From assembly GCA_947095535.1 (NCBI GenBank), contig OX352773.1:268080515-268144514 (forward strand): DNA of 64,000 bases. Direction: 5' to 3'. Within the stretch, counting starts at the first letter, position 1. The number at the start of each line of letters is the position of its first letter. Source of the DNA: Poecilobothrus nobilitatus. Its lineage: Eukaryota; Arthropoda; Insecta; Diptera; Dolichopodidae. Made by a program: the position numbers and the translations under genes. The notes under the pieces were generated by a model that was not told where the DNA came from, searched no databases, and saw nothing but the letters and a program-made list of their open reading frames with translations. Below, piece after piece: positions 25,375 to 37,896 of this stretch.

Positions 25375-26890
25375 TTCGTAGAACATAACTTTTGGCGCAA
25401 GGTCAATTTGATTATTTTGAAAATTTTCCGAACATTTTGCAGTATTTTACTTAAAGCGTTATATTTTTCCACGAGGGTATATAGGAACCAATGTTTTACA
25501 ATATTGTAGAACATAATAATATATTTAATACACATTTTGTTTTATCTTAATTGGTGGTACCGTTTCTGAGATATTGCAGATAAAAGTGGATATTTTGGTA
25601 AAAAAAAAAATTGGAACTTTCAAAAAAAGCTTTATACATGTGAAATTTTCAAAGACACCCTAGATTTATCATTATACTATTAGAAAGGTATCTACATAAT
25701 CTTTCATAATCTTTTCAACGGTGTATAAGAAGTATGAAATTGATTGGAAAATAGCCCAATAGCCCCAAAGGACATAAATACAAAATTGAAACAACAATTT
25801 TAATAAAAAAAGCAATTTCATGCTTTTCTGCTCATATATTTATTTTGCCTTTTTGCTTTCCTGTTGAAATATGTATGTAAAAATGCAATTATGATGGATT
25901 TTAGAGTTGGTTTCAAAATGAAGATTTCAATAATTTGTGTAAAGAGGATTTGGGGGCTGCTGCCACTATATTAAATACAATGTTGTTGAAATATGTATGT
26001 AAAAATGTAATTATAGGAAGGACTTTAGAGTTGCTTACAAAATCTGAATTATAGGCTTTACAAAATCTGAATTATGCACTTACAATTTTTTTTAATTACT
26101 TACAATGTATTGTAAATATGTGCGATTCTGAATTAGGATGTATTTTAACGTTGTGTTCAAGATCAGGGTATTCACCTTTTCCAGAATATTTATCTATATG
26201 CATTCTGTAAAAGGTGGTATAACTCTGATTTTTAATTCAACTTAAAAATAAAAAAATTTAAAATAGTGCAAATTAAAAAATTTGTTTTTTGCTTTAAGCA
26301 CTCTGTACTTAAATGAGACAACCTGTACTCTTTATAAGTACATCACCTCAAGGGTTGTTTATAGACCTATATTTTTGGACTACAACGGTTTTTATAAATT
26401 TAACGGTTTTTGAGATATTTACCGTTATTTAAGCATATAAAGTATGAAATTGTATTTTTTATTAAAATTGTTGTTTCAATTTCGAATTTATAACCTCTGG
26501 AGGGACTATTCAGCAAGCCATACAATATTGATTTTATATCGTTAGAAATAAAGAGAGAACGTGAAGAGACCTTTCTAATAATATAAAAATAATATAGGGT
26601 GTCTTTGAAAATGTTTGAGGTATAGTGGTTTCTAGAAAATCTAGAAAAAATAGTTTTTTATATCAAAATTTTCCGTTTGAACTGCAGTATCTCAGAAACG
26701 GTAGTACTGATTAAGATGAAACAGGATATTTATTAAAGACAGTAATAGTTCCCACAATGTTGTAAAAATTTGATTCCTGTATGCTATCGTAGACGAAAAT
26801 ATAACGGCTTAAGTAAAATACTATAAAATGTTAGTAAAATTTCAAAATAATCAATTTGAACTTTGAATGATTTTTACGCCAAATGACTTC
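25375..26890. mobile_element. large palindromic element with arms of about 500 bp
   Basis: The left arm (about 25375-25860) and right arm (about 26400-26890) are inverted copies along most of their length. Examples are TACCGTTTCTGAGATA on the left against TATCTCAGAAACGGTA on the right, TCAAAGACACCCTA against TAGGGTGTCTTTGA, and TTGAAACAACAATTTTAAT against its complement. The central 500 bp carry the shared core (GATTTTAGAGTTGG, TTTTAACGTTG variants, CCAGAATATTTATC) in several copies at about 25889-26240. There is no coding frame. The size and long arms suit a foldback-type transposon or a palindromic duplication. Confidence 0.65.
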
Positions 26891-27280
26891 TTGCACCTCT
26901 TGGAACTTAATAAACTAGGCGTCTGAAATTTTACAAATGATGATCCAATTTTAAGGTAACCACTTCTGTAATATTTGGTTGGGCTAAAGTGATAGGTTAA
27001 GGCTTCTTGCACTTCTTGGAACTTTATGAAGCTAAGCGTCTGAAATCTTACAAAAGATGATTACATTTTAAGGGAATAACTTCTGCAAAATTTGGTTATG
27101 CTGGTACAATAGATTCGAGTAGCTGTCATACAACTGAAGAATTTACATAAATATATCTCTGTAGTTAACGTCGGTACTAAAACATCTGAAATTTTTTAAA
27201 AGATTATCAAGTTTTATAGAAACAGGATATATTACGTTCATACGGGTATTCCAGAGTTGACACAGTCTACTCTACTGCAC
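26885..27280 (-). mobile_element. truncated DINE-like element (second subfamily)
   Basis: Reverse orientation. Its end at about 27210-27280 contains GTTCATACGGGTATTCCAGA and GACACAGTCTACTCTACTGC, the complement of the start of the element at 51870-52628. The interior contains two tandem units (around 26885-26985 and 27000-27090) with CTTGGAACTT, GCGTCTGAAATTTTACAAA and ATTTGGTT motifs. The other end is missing where it abuts the palindromic element. Confidence 0.6.
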
Positions 27281-28595
27281 GTAGACATCTTATTTCGAAA
27301 TATTCTGGAAAAAAAAAAAAATTTTTTTTTGAAAAAATAATATTTAACTCCCGAAAAATGTTCATTAAATTTTGAAACTGAATTTAAATGTAATTCTTTT
27401 AGAAGATTAAATTAAATTAAAATTTAAGTTTTGATTTACAAGTAATTTAAGTTTTTTTATTTGACATGGTTTAAATTTCTTTTAATAGGATTTAATGTTT
27501 TTCTTTTTTTATATTTTCATTTTAGTTTTTTTGTAACTATTGCCATAGTGGTAGAAAATTTAAGAATTTTAAAAGAAATTTTCTAAAGCAATTAACATTT
27601 TTTAATATTAACATATTAAGTTAAACTTATAATTGAAAATAGTAAGTAAAATGCAAGTAAGACGTTTCATCGAGTTACAAATTGTAGTAATTTAATTACG
27701 AAAATTTGTTACATTAACACACACTTTTAGAATTGAATAATGTTGTAAGAACCATGCTTTTTATATGTCTTATACTTTAGGTAATACGTGGAGGATATCA
27801 AAATGTTCAGAATTCAATACAAAAAAAAACAAAAATATAAATTATAAAATAAGAAAAAACATTACAATAGCATTCATTTACTTATCAGAATATATTTTAG
27901 GTTATACAATAGAAATGAATACAATAGCAGTTATGACTAATAGTAGTGATTCAACTATTAAAAACGGTTTTGGTGGTGAAAATTCGTTCATGGTAGAAAA
28001 TATCTCTTGAAGTTGAGTGCATTAAATTCTGATTTTCAATTCATTTTCATTTTCAAATGGAAAATTGCGAATATCTTCTCTTCGAAAATCTTCTTTCCTG
28101 ATAAATTTTTTTTTAAGTTTTAAATACGCACTTTTTATCTTCACTCTTTTAAACATACATATATACCAAATGTCATACATTTAAATTTGAACGTCAAAAT
28201 ATAGTTTTTTTCTGTTTTTTTTTTTCAATTTAGGCGAAACCCCATATTATATCTACACAAATGAGTTTATTTTGAGAAGATATACAGAAAAGCATATACT
28301 ATATACCATACCATTTATGACTGCTATTATAGCATTCATTGAAAAGTTTAACCAAAAAATATATTGTGAGCAGCTATAGCAGTCAATTGAATGTGCCTGC
28401 AGCGTGAATATGTTAAACATACTCTTTAATTTTTTTCATAAATCTTCAAAAAGAAACTTCAAATGAATATGAATTATCAAATAAAATTTAATGTATAAAT
28501 TTTGATGACATGTATTTTACATTTTCTAAATATTCCATATTTTTATATTATACGCCATTTTAAAATATAACTTTACAATTCTTCTTAACAATTGA
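27281..28595. other. AT-rich intergenic sequence
   Basis: Contains an A-tract to T-tract junction near 27310-27330. The 81-codon frame at 27765-28010 (+) is A/T-driven with no recognised domain, and no gene is supported. Confidence 0.45.
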
Positions 28596-29593
28596 AGGGC
28601 TTGCATCAAAAAAGTGGTAGCTTCACTTTTATCACATTTTTTGTTATACATTCTATTTTGTTCAGAAAAATTAGCTCTATCGATTTGTGCAAAAACGATG
28701 TACGTATAAGCCTCAATTTTGATACAAATAACTAAATGGAGATACCTCTCTATTGAGTTTGTGGTAAAATTACTTGTATTGGCAAAAAATAAATAAAATA
28801 GTATTGTGGTATATTCTAATTTTGTTACAAGATTAACCATGTCTATTACAATAAAATAACAATATGTTTTATTTTATTTGAATTTAATGATATTTTCATT
28901 ACGAGTAACAGGCTCAAATATATATTAGTGAAGTTTACGTTAAATAATGTAGTTTTTTTATGTTTTAATATGTTTTAACGAATAATTTGAAATATTTTGA
29001 ATAAGTAGGCTAATATTTTTGCATTTATTTGAATTTCTTTTATCAAATAATATGTTGGTCAGTTGGCTGTGATATTTATATGCTAATACAGTATTTCTTA
29101 TTATTCTTCAATATTGTTATATAATAAAAAGAAGTATGGATACACTAGAATTAGCCGACTTTAGTTCTGGATCTGGATAAGAAAGCAATGTAGAAATGAG
29201 GGAAAAAGTTACAAGCCTGTTCTTAAAAAAATGATTCCAGTTAGAACTACTGGACCAATAATTTTTGTTTTTATATTTTAATAATATCTTTAAACAGAAT
29301 TTTATATGACTTTATTATTATTTTTTTATTCTTTGATTAACACTTTCGCAAGAAAATTTTAACAAAACTTGAAAAATTTTTGCAAAAACGAGGTAGCTCC
29401 AAAATTAAACAGCTTGCCCAGCCCTTAATACATAATATTTTTTCTAAAAATTAGTGTCCAACCACGAGTAACAATACGGATAATAATATTGCTTAAAGCA
29501 CCTCAATTTAAAATCATCCAAAAATATTTAAGCAGTTTTTTTTAATTTACCAAAAACTATTAAAAGTGGAGCTACCTTGTTTTTGATGCAAGC
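28596..29593. mobile_element. hAT-like nonautonomous element (inverted GGGCTTGCATC ends)
   Basis: The left end reads AAGGGCTTGCATCAAAAA, then GTGGTAGCTTCACTTTTA; the right end, reverse-complemented, reads AAGGGCTTGCATCAAAAA, then CAAGGTAGCTCCACTTTTA. An internal inverted motif, GGGCTGGGCAAGCTG (complement of about 29407-29430), resembles hAT termini. A short frame from the ATG at 29136 (MDTLELADFSSGSG, then stop) could be the decayed start of a transposase but is not diagnostic. The 104-codon minus-strand frame at 28526-28840 overlaps the left end and is probably chance. Confidence 0.45.
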
Positions 29594-31778
29594 CCTTCTT
29601 CTTTTAAGAATTATTCAATTTAATTTTTTTAATCTACTTTTAAATAAGAAATCAATAAAATTTTGAAATCGACCTCAAAGTAATTTTAAATTAAAGTTGC
29701 TTAATAAAAAAATAAAAAACAAAATACAAAATTAAAAAATGCTTCGCTTAAGGATGGACATTTTAATTTCAATTATAAGTCAGTTACAAACTTAAAAAAC
29801 ATTAAAAAAAAAATCCAAAAATAAAAACAAATTAACTAAAAAACAATTACAAATTTTAATGAGAAAAACTATTTCACTAAGAATGTTCATTAAGGATTAA
29901 AAGAAAATAAAACAGTTTTTTTTTTATTGTTTTTTTTTCTCCTTTAAATATTAAAGAAAATTTAAAACTTCTTGACAACTGCATATACAAAACAAAATAA
30001 AGTAACGACCTTCCAAAACAATTTAAACAAAAAAAAAAACAAAATTCAAATTTATTTTTTTAATGTTCTTTTTTTACTTTCCAGTTTAACGAAAAAACGA
30101 CATTAAATAATAAAAGATTTAAATTGCATTCGGGGAGAACCGTTATTCACCAACAACGGGACCATAGTGTTAAATTATATGGCGGGAAAAACAAAATAAA
30201 CCAAAACAATGAAGTATGAGAAATCAAGTTATTAAATGCGCACATTTTCAACACGTTGATATGATCGTAAGTTTTTAGTTATGAAAATAGTTTAAATTTT
30301 GAAAAGACAAAAAAAAATATTTATTTTAATTTTAAATACATATTAATAATAAAAATAATAACATGAAAATATTGTACTTAAGTAATGTTTGAAATTTCAT
30401 TTTGTTATTTAAAACTGTATAGAAATTTAATTTTATCAAAACACACGAATAGACGACGAATAGATAAACAAATACTGAATACAGATTACAGATACAGAAT
30501 AAATTTTTTTATAAAATTGAGATAAAAAAAAAACAAAAAACAAAAACCAAAGCGACAAAGAAAGTTGTAATCAAAATATTTAAAAACTTTCTTCCTTCAA
30601 GAGTTTTTTTTTTTTTTATTTCTCTTCCGGTTCCTGTTTTTCGTTCTCTTTCCAAGATAGAATGTTTTTCTTTATTTTTAAATGCCAAGTCTATTTGAAA
30701 GTTCACGCAAACTTCAAGTAAATCTTCTCGGGTGCAATTAGTTGAAATTTATACAAATTCTATGTAAATGACACATCAATTAACCGAAAAGTAAAAGAAA
30801 AGAATTAAAATATTGCTATTCCAGTGTTGTTTTTTTAAAGTTATAATTAATGTATTCCAAAAATTTATACTAAAAATGTATTATTTTAAATTTATTTTTA
30901 TTATTTTAATGTTTTAATTTTAAATATTTAAATCAAATTAATTAGTTGAAGTTTTTTTTTGCGGATTGCATTCCATCTATATTACTTTGTTTCACTATAC
31001 ATTTATAACAGTGATGTTCAATCCTATTGCTAAATATTGGGTAAAACAAAAGTTATAATTGCCGATTGCAAAAATTAATGGCTAAAAATATTTAAAAAAA
31101 AAATAGTGGATTTTTTGTTTTTGTTTTTTGTTGTGCAAAGGCTGAGTTAATGCATCAATTAATGCATCGCTAGGCTTTAGGGCCGTAAGGCACATTCAGC
31201 CATTTCCTCCCAATTTATAAGGGTTCAAAAATTGATTATCTCTTTTTTAGACATCTGTCATCTTGACACATATGGAAATTTTTTTAAAACAAAATGTAGC
31301 ATTAAAGTTCGAACATTATATATTTACATTAATGATATGTGTTTATTACTATTCTTAAATAAATAGGGTTTACTTAAAATTAAAGAATGGTTCTTGATTT
31401 GTAATTGTAATCAAAAAAAAACACTCTAATATTGTTATATGCAACTATAAACAACTATAAAGAACTGATTACAGCTGTAGTTCTTTCATTTTCGTTTTGA
31501 ATAGGACTATATTAATTATTTCCTTTGCCGAAGCGGATAGGGTAACTCATTAAAAAAACTTTATGCAATTATACAGGCAACTGTTGATATATTTAATTGT
31601 TAATTATTTTTATAACAATCATGTATACTTTATTTTAACCAAATTTACTAAACTAAGTTACTTATCTGTATAGAGTGGATGAATCAAAAGAATAAATTGC
31701 AGGAATATTTAATATTATTTTAATAAGTTTATGTTAACTTATCTAATCTATTCTTAAGTATAAAGCAGGTGATCTATT
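29594..31778. other. AT-rich intergenic sequence
   Basis: No gene recognised. Two patches are less AT-rich than the rest (30128-30200 and 31130-31215, the latter with a repeated AATGCATC motif) but show no recognisable protein or RNA. The 65-codon frame at 30509-30706 (-) is low-complexity. Confidence 0.4.
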
Positions 31779-32410
31779 TTAAATACGATTTACGTAGATT
31801 TTTAATTTACTCTTATATTTCAATATTTCTTTAAACTTTTCTAAATAAAGACGTAGGCAGCTATTTTTTTGTTGTGATATAGGCTTTATATTACCGTCAC
31901 ACCATTTTAGTGTACTATCTATAACTAAACCAAAATAGTTAAAAGATTTAAAAATATCAATAGTTTTGATTGTAGTAATAATTGCATTGTTGTTAAAAAC
32001 TCTATTTTCAAAACCCATAATTTTTATTTTGTTGAAATTTAAAGAAGAAGATATTGAAGAAGTCACTCATTAACAACAGCTATATTGTAAACTATTGCAT
32101 TTCTTATTTCTGTTTCGCTGCCGCATCTATATTTGATTATGGTGTGGTTCGCATAAATCTGAACAATTTATTTTAGTTTTAAGGCCACAATGTCATTTAT
32201 GTAGATTTTGAATAGATTTGGTCCTATAAAATTGATGTTTGCAAACTTTCTTACAGACTTCGTTTTTGATATTCAAAAATTTTCCAATTCTCACTCTTTA
32301 ATTTCGTTCAGCTAAATAAAACTAAAAATAGGTTAAATAGTGATGATTGAATCTTAATGGTGAAAGTTTATGCAATAGAACATTGTGACGGATACAGTCG
32401 AATATTTGTT
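31779..32410 (-). pseudogene. LINE reverse-transcriptase palm/thumb relic
   Basis: Minus-strand translation, with frameshifts and stops, gives in order: FDCIRHNVLLHKLS (RT motif A, first catalytic Asp kept; about 32383-32404), YLAERN*RVRIGKF, IGPNLFKIYINDIVA (the L-G-P-x-L-F-x-I-Y-I-N-D-I block; 32183-32227), IVQIYANHTIIKY (motif C, normally Y-A-D-D; 32144-32155), SLNFNKIKIMGF, and FNYFGLVIDSTLKW, the K-Y-L-G-x-x-x-D block. Motif C reads YANH, so both catalytic aspartates of the YADD box are lost. The last 95 codons (31779-32066) remain open. Confidence 0.7.
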
Positions 32411-33355
32411 TTAATTTAAGATGTATCGAAAATTTAGAATGTTTTATTTTGCAAATATTAACGTTATGAAAATGTGTGTCTAAAAAATATCTTGCTTTTA
32501 TATACTTTCTTGTTTATTAAGGTATTTTTAGAATTTTTATTTCGCAATCAAATTTTTAAACTAGGTATACAGATTTTTAAATAAATTAGCCAATAATTTG
32601 CTTTTGATTATTTTTTTTACTTTAAAATTTTTCTAGAAAATCTAATTAAGAATCTAAAAGCTTAAATGAACACTATATGAAAAGCTAAAATTTTTTTTTT
32701 TAAATATTTCTTTTAGCTTTTTCCAAAATAATAATAAAGTTTTTCTTTGAAAATCTGAAGTAAAAAAATTTTGTAGCACTATCAATTGATTTTTACTATG
32801 TTGTGTCTACATTTTAAAAGTAATTTTGCTATAAAAACTCATTAATATTAAAAAGACGGAATATTTAAAAAAAAATACACTTGTCTGTTTATCCATTATC
32901 TAATTGCTTACAACTATAATTTTTCGTTAACCAATTAAATATCTCTAATATCTAAATTTAGTATTGACTATGATCACCTAAATATTTCATAATACGAATA
33001 CATTATAATTAACAAAAATAAAAAGTTTAAAAGTTTCAGCTTCCGAAAAATTTTAATAACTTCTTATATTTTTATATTTTCTCCAGTTACAAACTGCACG
33101 AAATTTCCAGATTTTTTGTGTCAACCAGATTTCTTACGATTCTGGGAAAGTCAGGGATCTTAAGAAGTGAAAACAGTTCTCAGTTTTTAGTTCTGCCAAT
33201 TGAAATCTTATGGTTTTACACCATATTTTATTTCATTATTAAAGTTCAAAAACTACAATTAAAACTACAATTATTTTTGCTTGCAAATTTTTTATAATAA
33301 AAACTATTAACCAGTCGCGTTGAAATTAGTCTATCGGAAATAATATCCTGAAATG
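32411..33355. other. AT-rich intergenic sequence
   Basis: Nothing recognised beyond A/T-rich sequence. Confidence 0.5.
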
Positions 33356-34235
33356 TTTATACCCGTACGATAAGGATCGGGTATATTAAAATTGCTCCTC
33401 CATTTGTAACACCTCGAAATAAGCTAGCTAGTATGGATCGGATCAGAATCAAATTCTAAGTCGATTAAGCTTTGTCCGCCCGTCCGTCCGTCAGCAAGAT
33501 AACTCAAAAACTAAAAAAGCTAGAGTCTTGAAATTAGCATAAAATATTCTTACAACAATTTGTAGGTTCCCTTTTTTTTTTGTTGAGATCCGACAAATTT
33601 CAGAAAATATTTTTTTATCGCCCCCCGTTTCGGAACTGTATAAAATTTAAAACTCCAACATTATATTTTTATTTCTATTAACAACTTTTCTTAATAATAT
33701 AGGATTACCTTAAAATTGACGAAAGTGTGACTTCATTTTTCTAAGTTTTTCTAACAAATTTTTTTAACGAACCTTTTGCATTCTTTTTTACTCGAGAATT
33801 TGAAATTGTTGAGGATGTTGCGTAGTACAAAAAAATTAAATAAATAAAAAATATAATGGTTGCTTGAAGAATTTATATTTATATGATATTAGTATACATA
33901 CTTACTTATATAACTCATGTTTATTTACATATCACTGATGAATGAATGAGATATAATACATATGTATAGTATAAATTATTATACATTTGCCGCTTAGTAT
34001 TAAATTGTACTAAAGCATATTTGGAAAAGTTTTGGATTGATAATCGTTATGTGGAAGATTAGAATCTGCTTTTGAAGAATTTGTAAACATATAGTTTGAA
34101 TACATGTACAACCAACCCATAGTTCTAGAAATTATAAAATTCACCCAAATTATTTTAAAATACTAAAAAATTAAAAAAATAATATTATAAGCAGAGTGAC
34201 AGGCTATGGACATACTAACGGTTCGTACGGGTATA
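33356..34235 (-). mobile_element. DINE-1-like element (copy 2, internally deleted)
   Basis: Reverse orientation of the family at 11878-13440. It opens with TTTATACCCGTACGATAAGG and closes near 34235 with TTCGTACGGGTATATG. The GTCCGTCCGTC tract and the AAATTCTAAGTCGATTAAGC hairpin region are present. At about 880 bp it lacks roughly 700 bp of the interior and the outermost 35 bp of one end. Confidence 0.65.
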
Positions 34236-34521
34236 TGTCAGAGAATAACTTAAAAACTTTCTTATAACTCTCTTACAGCTTGTGTAATAACTTTAAAAAA
34301 GAGTTATTTTCGTGACAAAAGTTTCGGAACATTTGCATAGTTGTTTTGTTTCTTTGGTTTTTCGTGAGATAACTTTATTTTTAAAATTAAGTAATGAAGC
34401 AATAATAATAAGTTTACAACTTTTGTATTAATAAAAATCCAGACTTGAACGGATAAAAATATATAGAAAATTAATGCATGAACGAAATTTAGTGAAATAA
34501 ATAGAATTTTACAAAATTGTA

Positions 34522-34689
34522 TGTGTTGCCGTTTATGAAAGTGGACAATGTCAATTTATCGCAAATGATCATAAAACTCTTTGAACACCTGTGTTTCAAA
34601 GATAAAACATGTGATTAACTACTGGTAATTTAAATTGGTTAACACTCAGGGAAGAGTAAAAATTCAAGTTTATAAGTTAAAAATTCGTA
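34522..34689 (+). pseudogene. Hsp70 relic, sister of the gene at 39518
   Basis: Two stretches match the intact Hsp70 gene downstream. At 34522-34597 the frame reads CVAVYESGQCQFIANDHKTL, then TGA at 34582-34584, then TP, matching residues 16-38 of the intact protein (CIAIFDNGQCQIIPNDHGNL). At 34605-34689 it reads KHVINYW, then TAA at 34626-34628, then FKLVNTQGRVKIQV, matching residues 84-104. About 130 bp between the two stretches is deleted, and the two parts are out of frame. The Ala in FIAND is the canonical Hsp70 residue, where the intact gene has Pro, so the relic comes from a separate or earlier copy. Nothing similar to the remaining 440 residues was found nearby. Confidence 0.8.
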
Positions 34690-36278
34690 ACATCTTTTCA
34701 TATTTTTCTGTACTGTTTGACCTTTAATGATATAAAAGTTTTTCAATTTCAATCTACTTCAGTTAACGTATATAAACAAGAGATCAATTTGAGAGCTCAA
34801 AAATGAAACAATAAAAAAAATAATAATATTAGAATTTCATTTCAAGTTAAATTTAATCAGTAGATTTTCGTTTTGTATCAAATAAAAAATTGTTTACTAA
34901 ACATAAATTTTGCTTTCACAAAAATTATACATATAGATATTTTATATCTCATATCTCATACATTTTACATACATATGTGTATTAAAATTATCTGCTCGAA
35001 AAGCTTTGCTTATATTAAAAGAATTACAAAAAAAAACAATGTAAGCAATTTGCTGAGTTTACAATAAAATTTCCTTCTAAATCATTTAAAAGTCAAATCA
35101 CAATACTATGTACTATTTAGTATGTATATATATTATACGTATACCAATAAATCTTAAAAGCTACAAGTGAAACTTTAACTACAACTACATACGATTCACT
35201 ATTAAAAATTATATTTTTAAACAAATGGCAAATCGCGAGCATGTTAGTCTTTCCAAGATAATATTCTGGAATACGAGTAGTTTCTGTAATTAAATTATTC
35301 TTACTTTGTTTAGTTTTTTGTTTTTTTTTTTTTAAAGGTATTTTTTATATATTAATTTATAATAACTCAATTAAATTTCAATTTAATTATTATTACAAAT
35401 AAAACTTATATTCTATTAAACATAATTTTATAAATATTTAATAACTATGTAAATAAATGGAAATAACCAGTTTAAAAAAAAAAATAATCAAAAATCCAAA
35501 TAAGAAATAAAATTTAATAAATATTTTTTCTTTTTTTTAAATTTTAAATAAAATGATCATCAAACATAATTTTAATTTAAGACAGTTATTTAATTATAAT
35601 ATTTTTATTTTAATATTATGTACATTATTTAACGTTCCTTAGGTATGAGTTTATAAGTTCACATTTTGTTTAGAGCTGTCAAAATTTTTTGACGTCATTA
35701 TTTAGGGAACTAAAAATTTTATAATAATATGTTATTTGAGATTTTTTAAAAGTTTAGTAGAAATTAAAAATAAAAGTTTGTTTTTTAAATTTACGTGAGA
35801 TGGCATTAAAATAAATTTCTTGTTTAAAAAATACTTTTTTTGTTGTATAAATGATTCATTTCATTTAATTGTATATATGTAAGTACTTTAAACTCATTTG
35901 TGCGCGAGAAAATAAAGCCATAATTTATTTTTCATAAAACGTTACTTTTTTCCATTGTATGATAATTAATTAAATATTATCTGAAAAAAAAAAGAAAGAA
36001 TCAATAATGAATTAAATTTTTAAATTCCCTTAAGTTGTTTAAAACTAAAATAGTATATTTTGCAACATTGGAAACAGTTTCAACAGTAAGTAAGAAATCA
36101 CGATACCCACATTTAAAGGTGTTAATGAATAAAAAGAACAGAAAAAGTAGTAAATAATTGATATGCTTACGCTTGCAGCAACAGATATCTAAATATCTTA
36201 TGTATACAAAAGATTTAATGAACGTTATAACGAATACATGTATACAATATCTGCTTTGCAGATTGCTAAATCAATATA
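34690..36278. other. AT-rich intergenic sequence
   Basis: No gene recognised. No further Hsp70-like pieces were seen downstream of the relic. The 64-codon frame at 34873-35067 (+) is not supported. Confidence 0.5.
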
Positions 36279-37896
36279 TTTTTATACCCGTACGATAAGT
36301 ATCGGGTATAATAAAATTACTCCTGCGTTTGTACACCTCGAAATAAGCGAGCTAGATATACCTTCAAAGATATGGATCGGATAAAAATCAAATTCTGACT
36401 CGATTAATCCATGTCCGTCCGTCCATCCGTCAGCACGCTAACTCAAAAACTAAGAAAGCTAGAATCTTGAAGTTTACACAAAATATTCTGGGACACAAAA
36501 TATTCAATTTGTAGGTTCCCTTTTTTTGGTTGAGTTCCGACCAAAACTTCGGGTAGCTCCCAAACAACTAACTTTTATCTCCACAATTTTTTTGAAATAG
36601 TGCCATGAAATGTTAACTGCTGATAGATACCATAAAAATATTAATTTTATGATATTATTAATTTTTCTGTAGCCCCACCCGTTAAGGAGCTACATCCCCG
36701 CAAAGCCCCCAAAAATCACTATTTTTAAATTGTTATAACACAAGCTCTATAAGGTATATCTTCAATCTGCAAAATTCCAAACGATAGATGCTATTATGAG
36801 CTTTATAAACATGTATATAATAAATATATACTTGTGCTATACGGTGTCTTAATTTACCGTTATGCAAAATTAAATTGCAAAATATAGCAAAATCCCTTAT
36901 ATCTTCTAAACGGTTTAAATTGGAGACTTGAAATTTTGACAGAAGTTAGATCTTTGAAAATAAGTATGAGTCATTTCAGAAATTTTTTTTGTATCACCCC
37001 GTTTAGGAGCTGTAAGGGGTCAAAAACTGAAAATTTCCTATTTTTAAACACCTGTTAAAATTTTTTTCAAGTAATACAAAAAAATTAAAGCTTCAACATT
37101 ATACTTTTATTTCTGTTAACAACTTTTGTTAATAATATAGGGTTACTTTATAATTGACGAAAGTATTACTTGATTTTTTCAAATTTTCTAACAAATTTCT
37201 TTTACGAATTTTTTGCATTTTGTTTTACTCGATAATTTGAAATTGTTGAGGATATAATGCGTAGTACAAATAAATAAATAAACAACATAACGATTGCTTG
37301 AAAAATTTTTATTTATATGATATTGATATACATACCTACATACTTATATAATATCATGTTTATTTACATATCGTATATGTCACTGATGAATGAATGATAA
37401 GAGTATAGATGTATATTATATAGCCCCATATTTATATACATATATGTATTTTATTGTACTTATAAGAAATTATTCTATGAATGGAAATATTTTTAAAGAA
37501 ATATTGCAATGTATGACGATATACTTATAACAATATAAATATACTATGTGCGCATTAATATAATATAATATTTAAAATTATATTTACTATTTTGTACTAA
37601 GTAAATTTAATATACATTTACCGCTTAGTATTAAATGGTGCTATAGAATATTTGAAAAAGTTTAGAATTGATAATCGTTATGTGGAAGGTTAGAATCTGC
37701 TTTTGAAGAATGTATAAACATATAGTTTGAATATACATATGTACAACCCATAGTTCTAGAAATTATAAAATTCACCCAAATTATTTAAAAAAAATTAAAA
37801 AAATAATATTATAAGCAGAGTGACAGGCTATGAACATACTAACGGGTCGTACGGGTATCTAAGAGTTGACAAAGGCAACTGTATTCTTTCTCGTTT
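36279..37896 (-). mobile_element. DINE-1-like element (copy 3, full length)
   Basis: Reverse orientation, about 1.6 kb. It starts TTTTTATACCCGTACGATAA with the ATACCCG stem, followed by the palindromic ATACCTTCAAAGATAT region and the GTCCGTCCGTCCATCCGTC tract. It ends with GGTCGTACGGGTATCTAAGA and CAACTGTATTCTTTCTCGTTT, the complement of the start of copy 1. No coding frame. It is the best-preserved reverse copy and lies about 1.6 kb upstream of the Hsp70 gene. Confidence 0.7.

Noticed and set aside
27765..28010. 81-codon plus-strand frame
   Set aside because: Driven by A/T codons (Asn, Lys, Ile, Tyr), with no splice signals or domain; expected by chance in such sequence.
28526..28840. 104-codon minus-strand frame
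   Set aside because: It overlaps the inverted terminus of the element at 28596-29593, has no recognisable domain, and its composition follows the AT bias.
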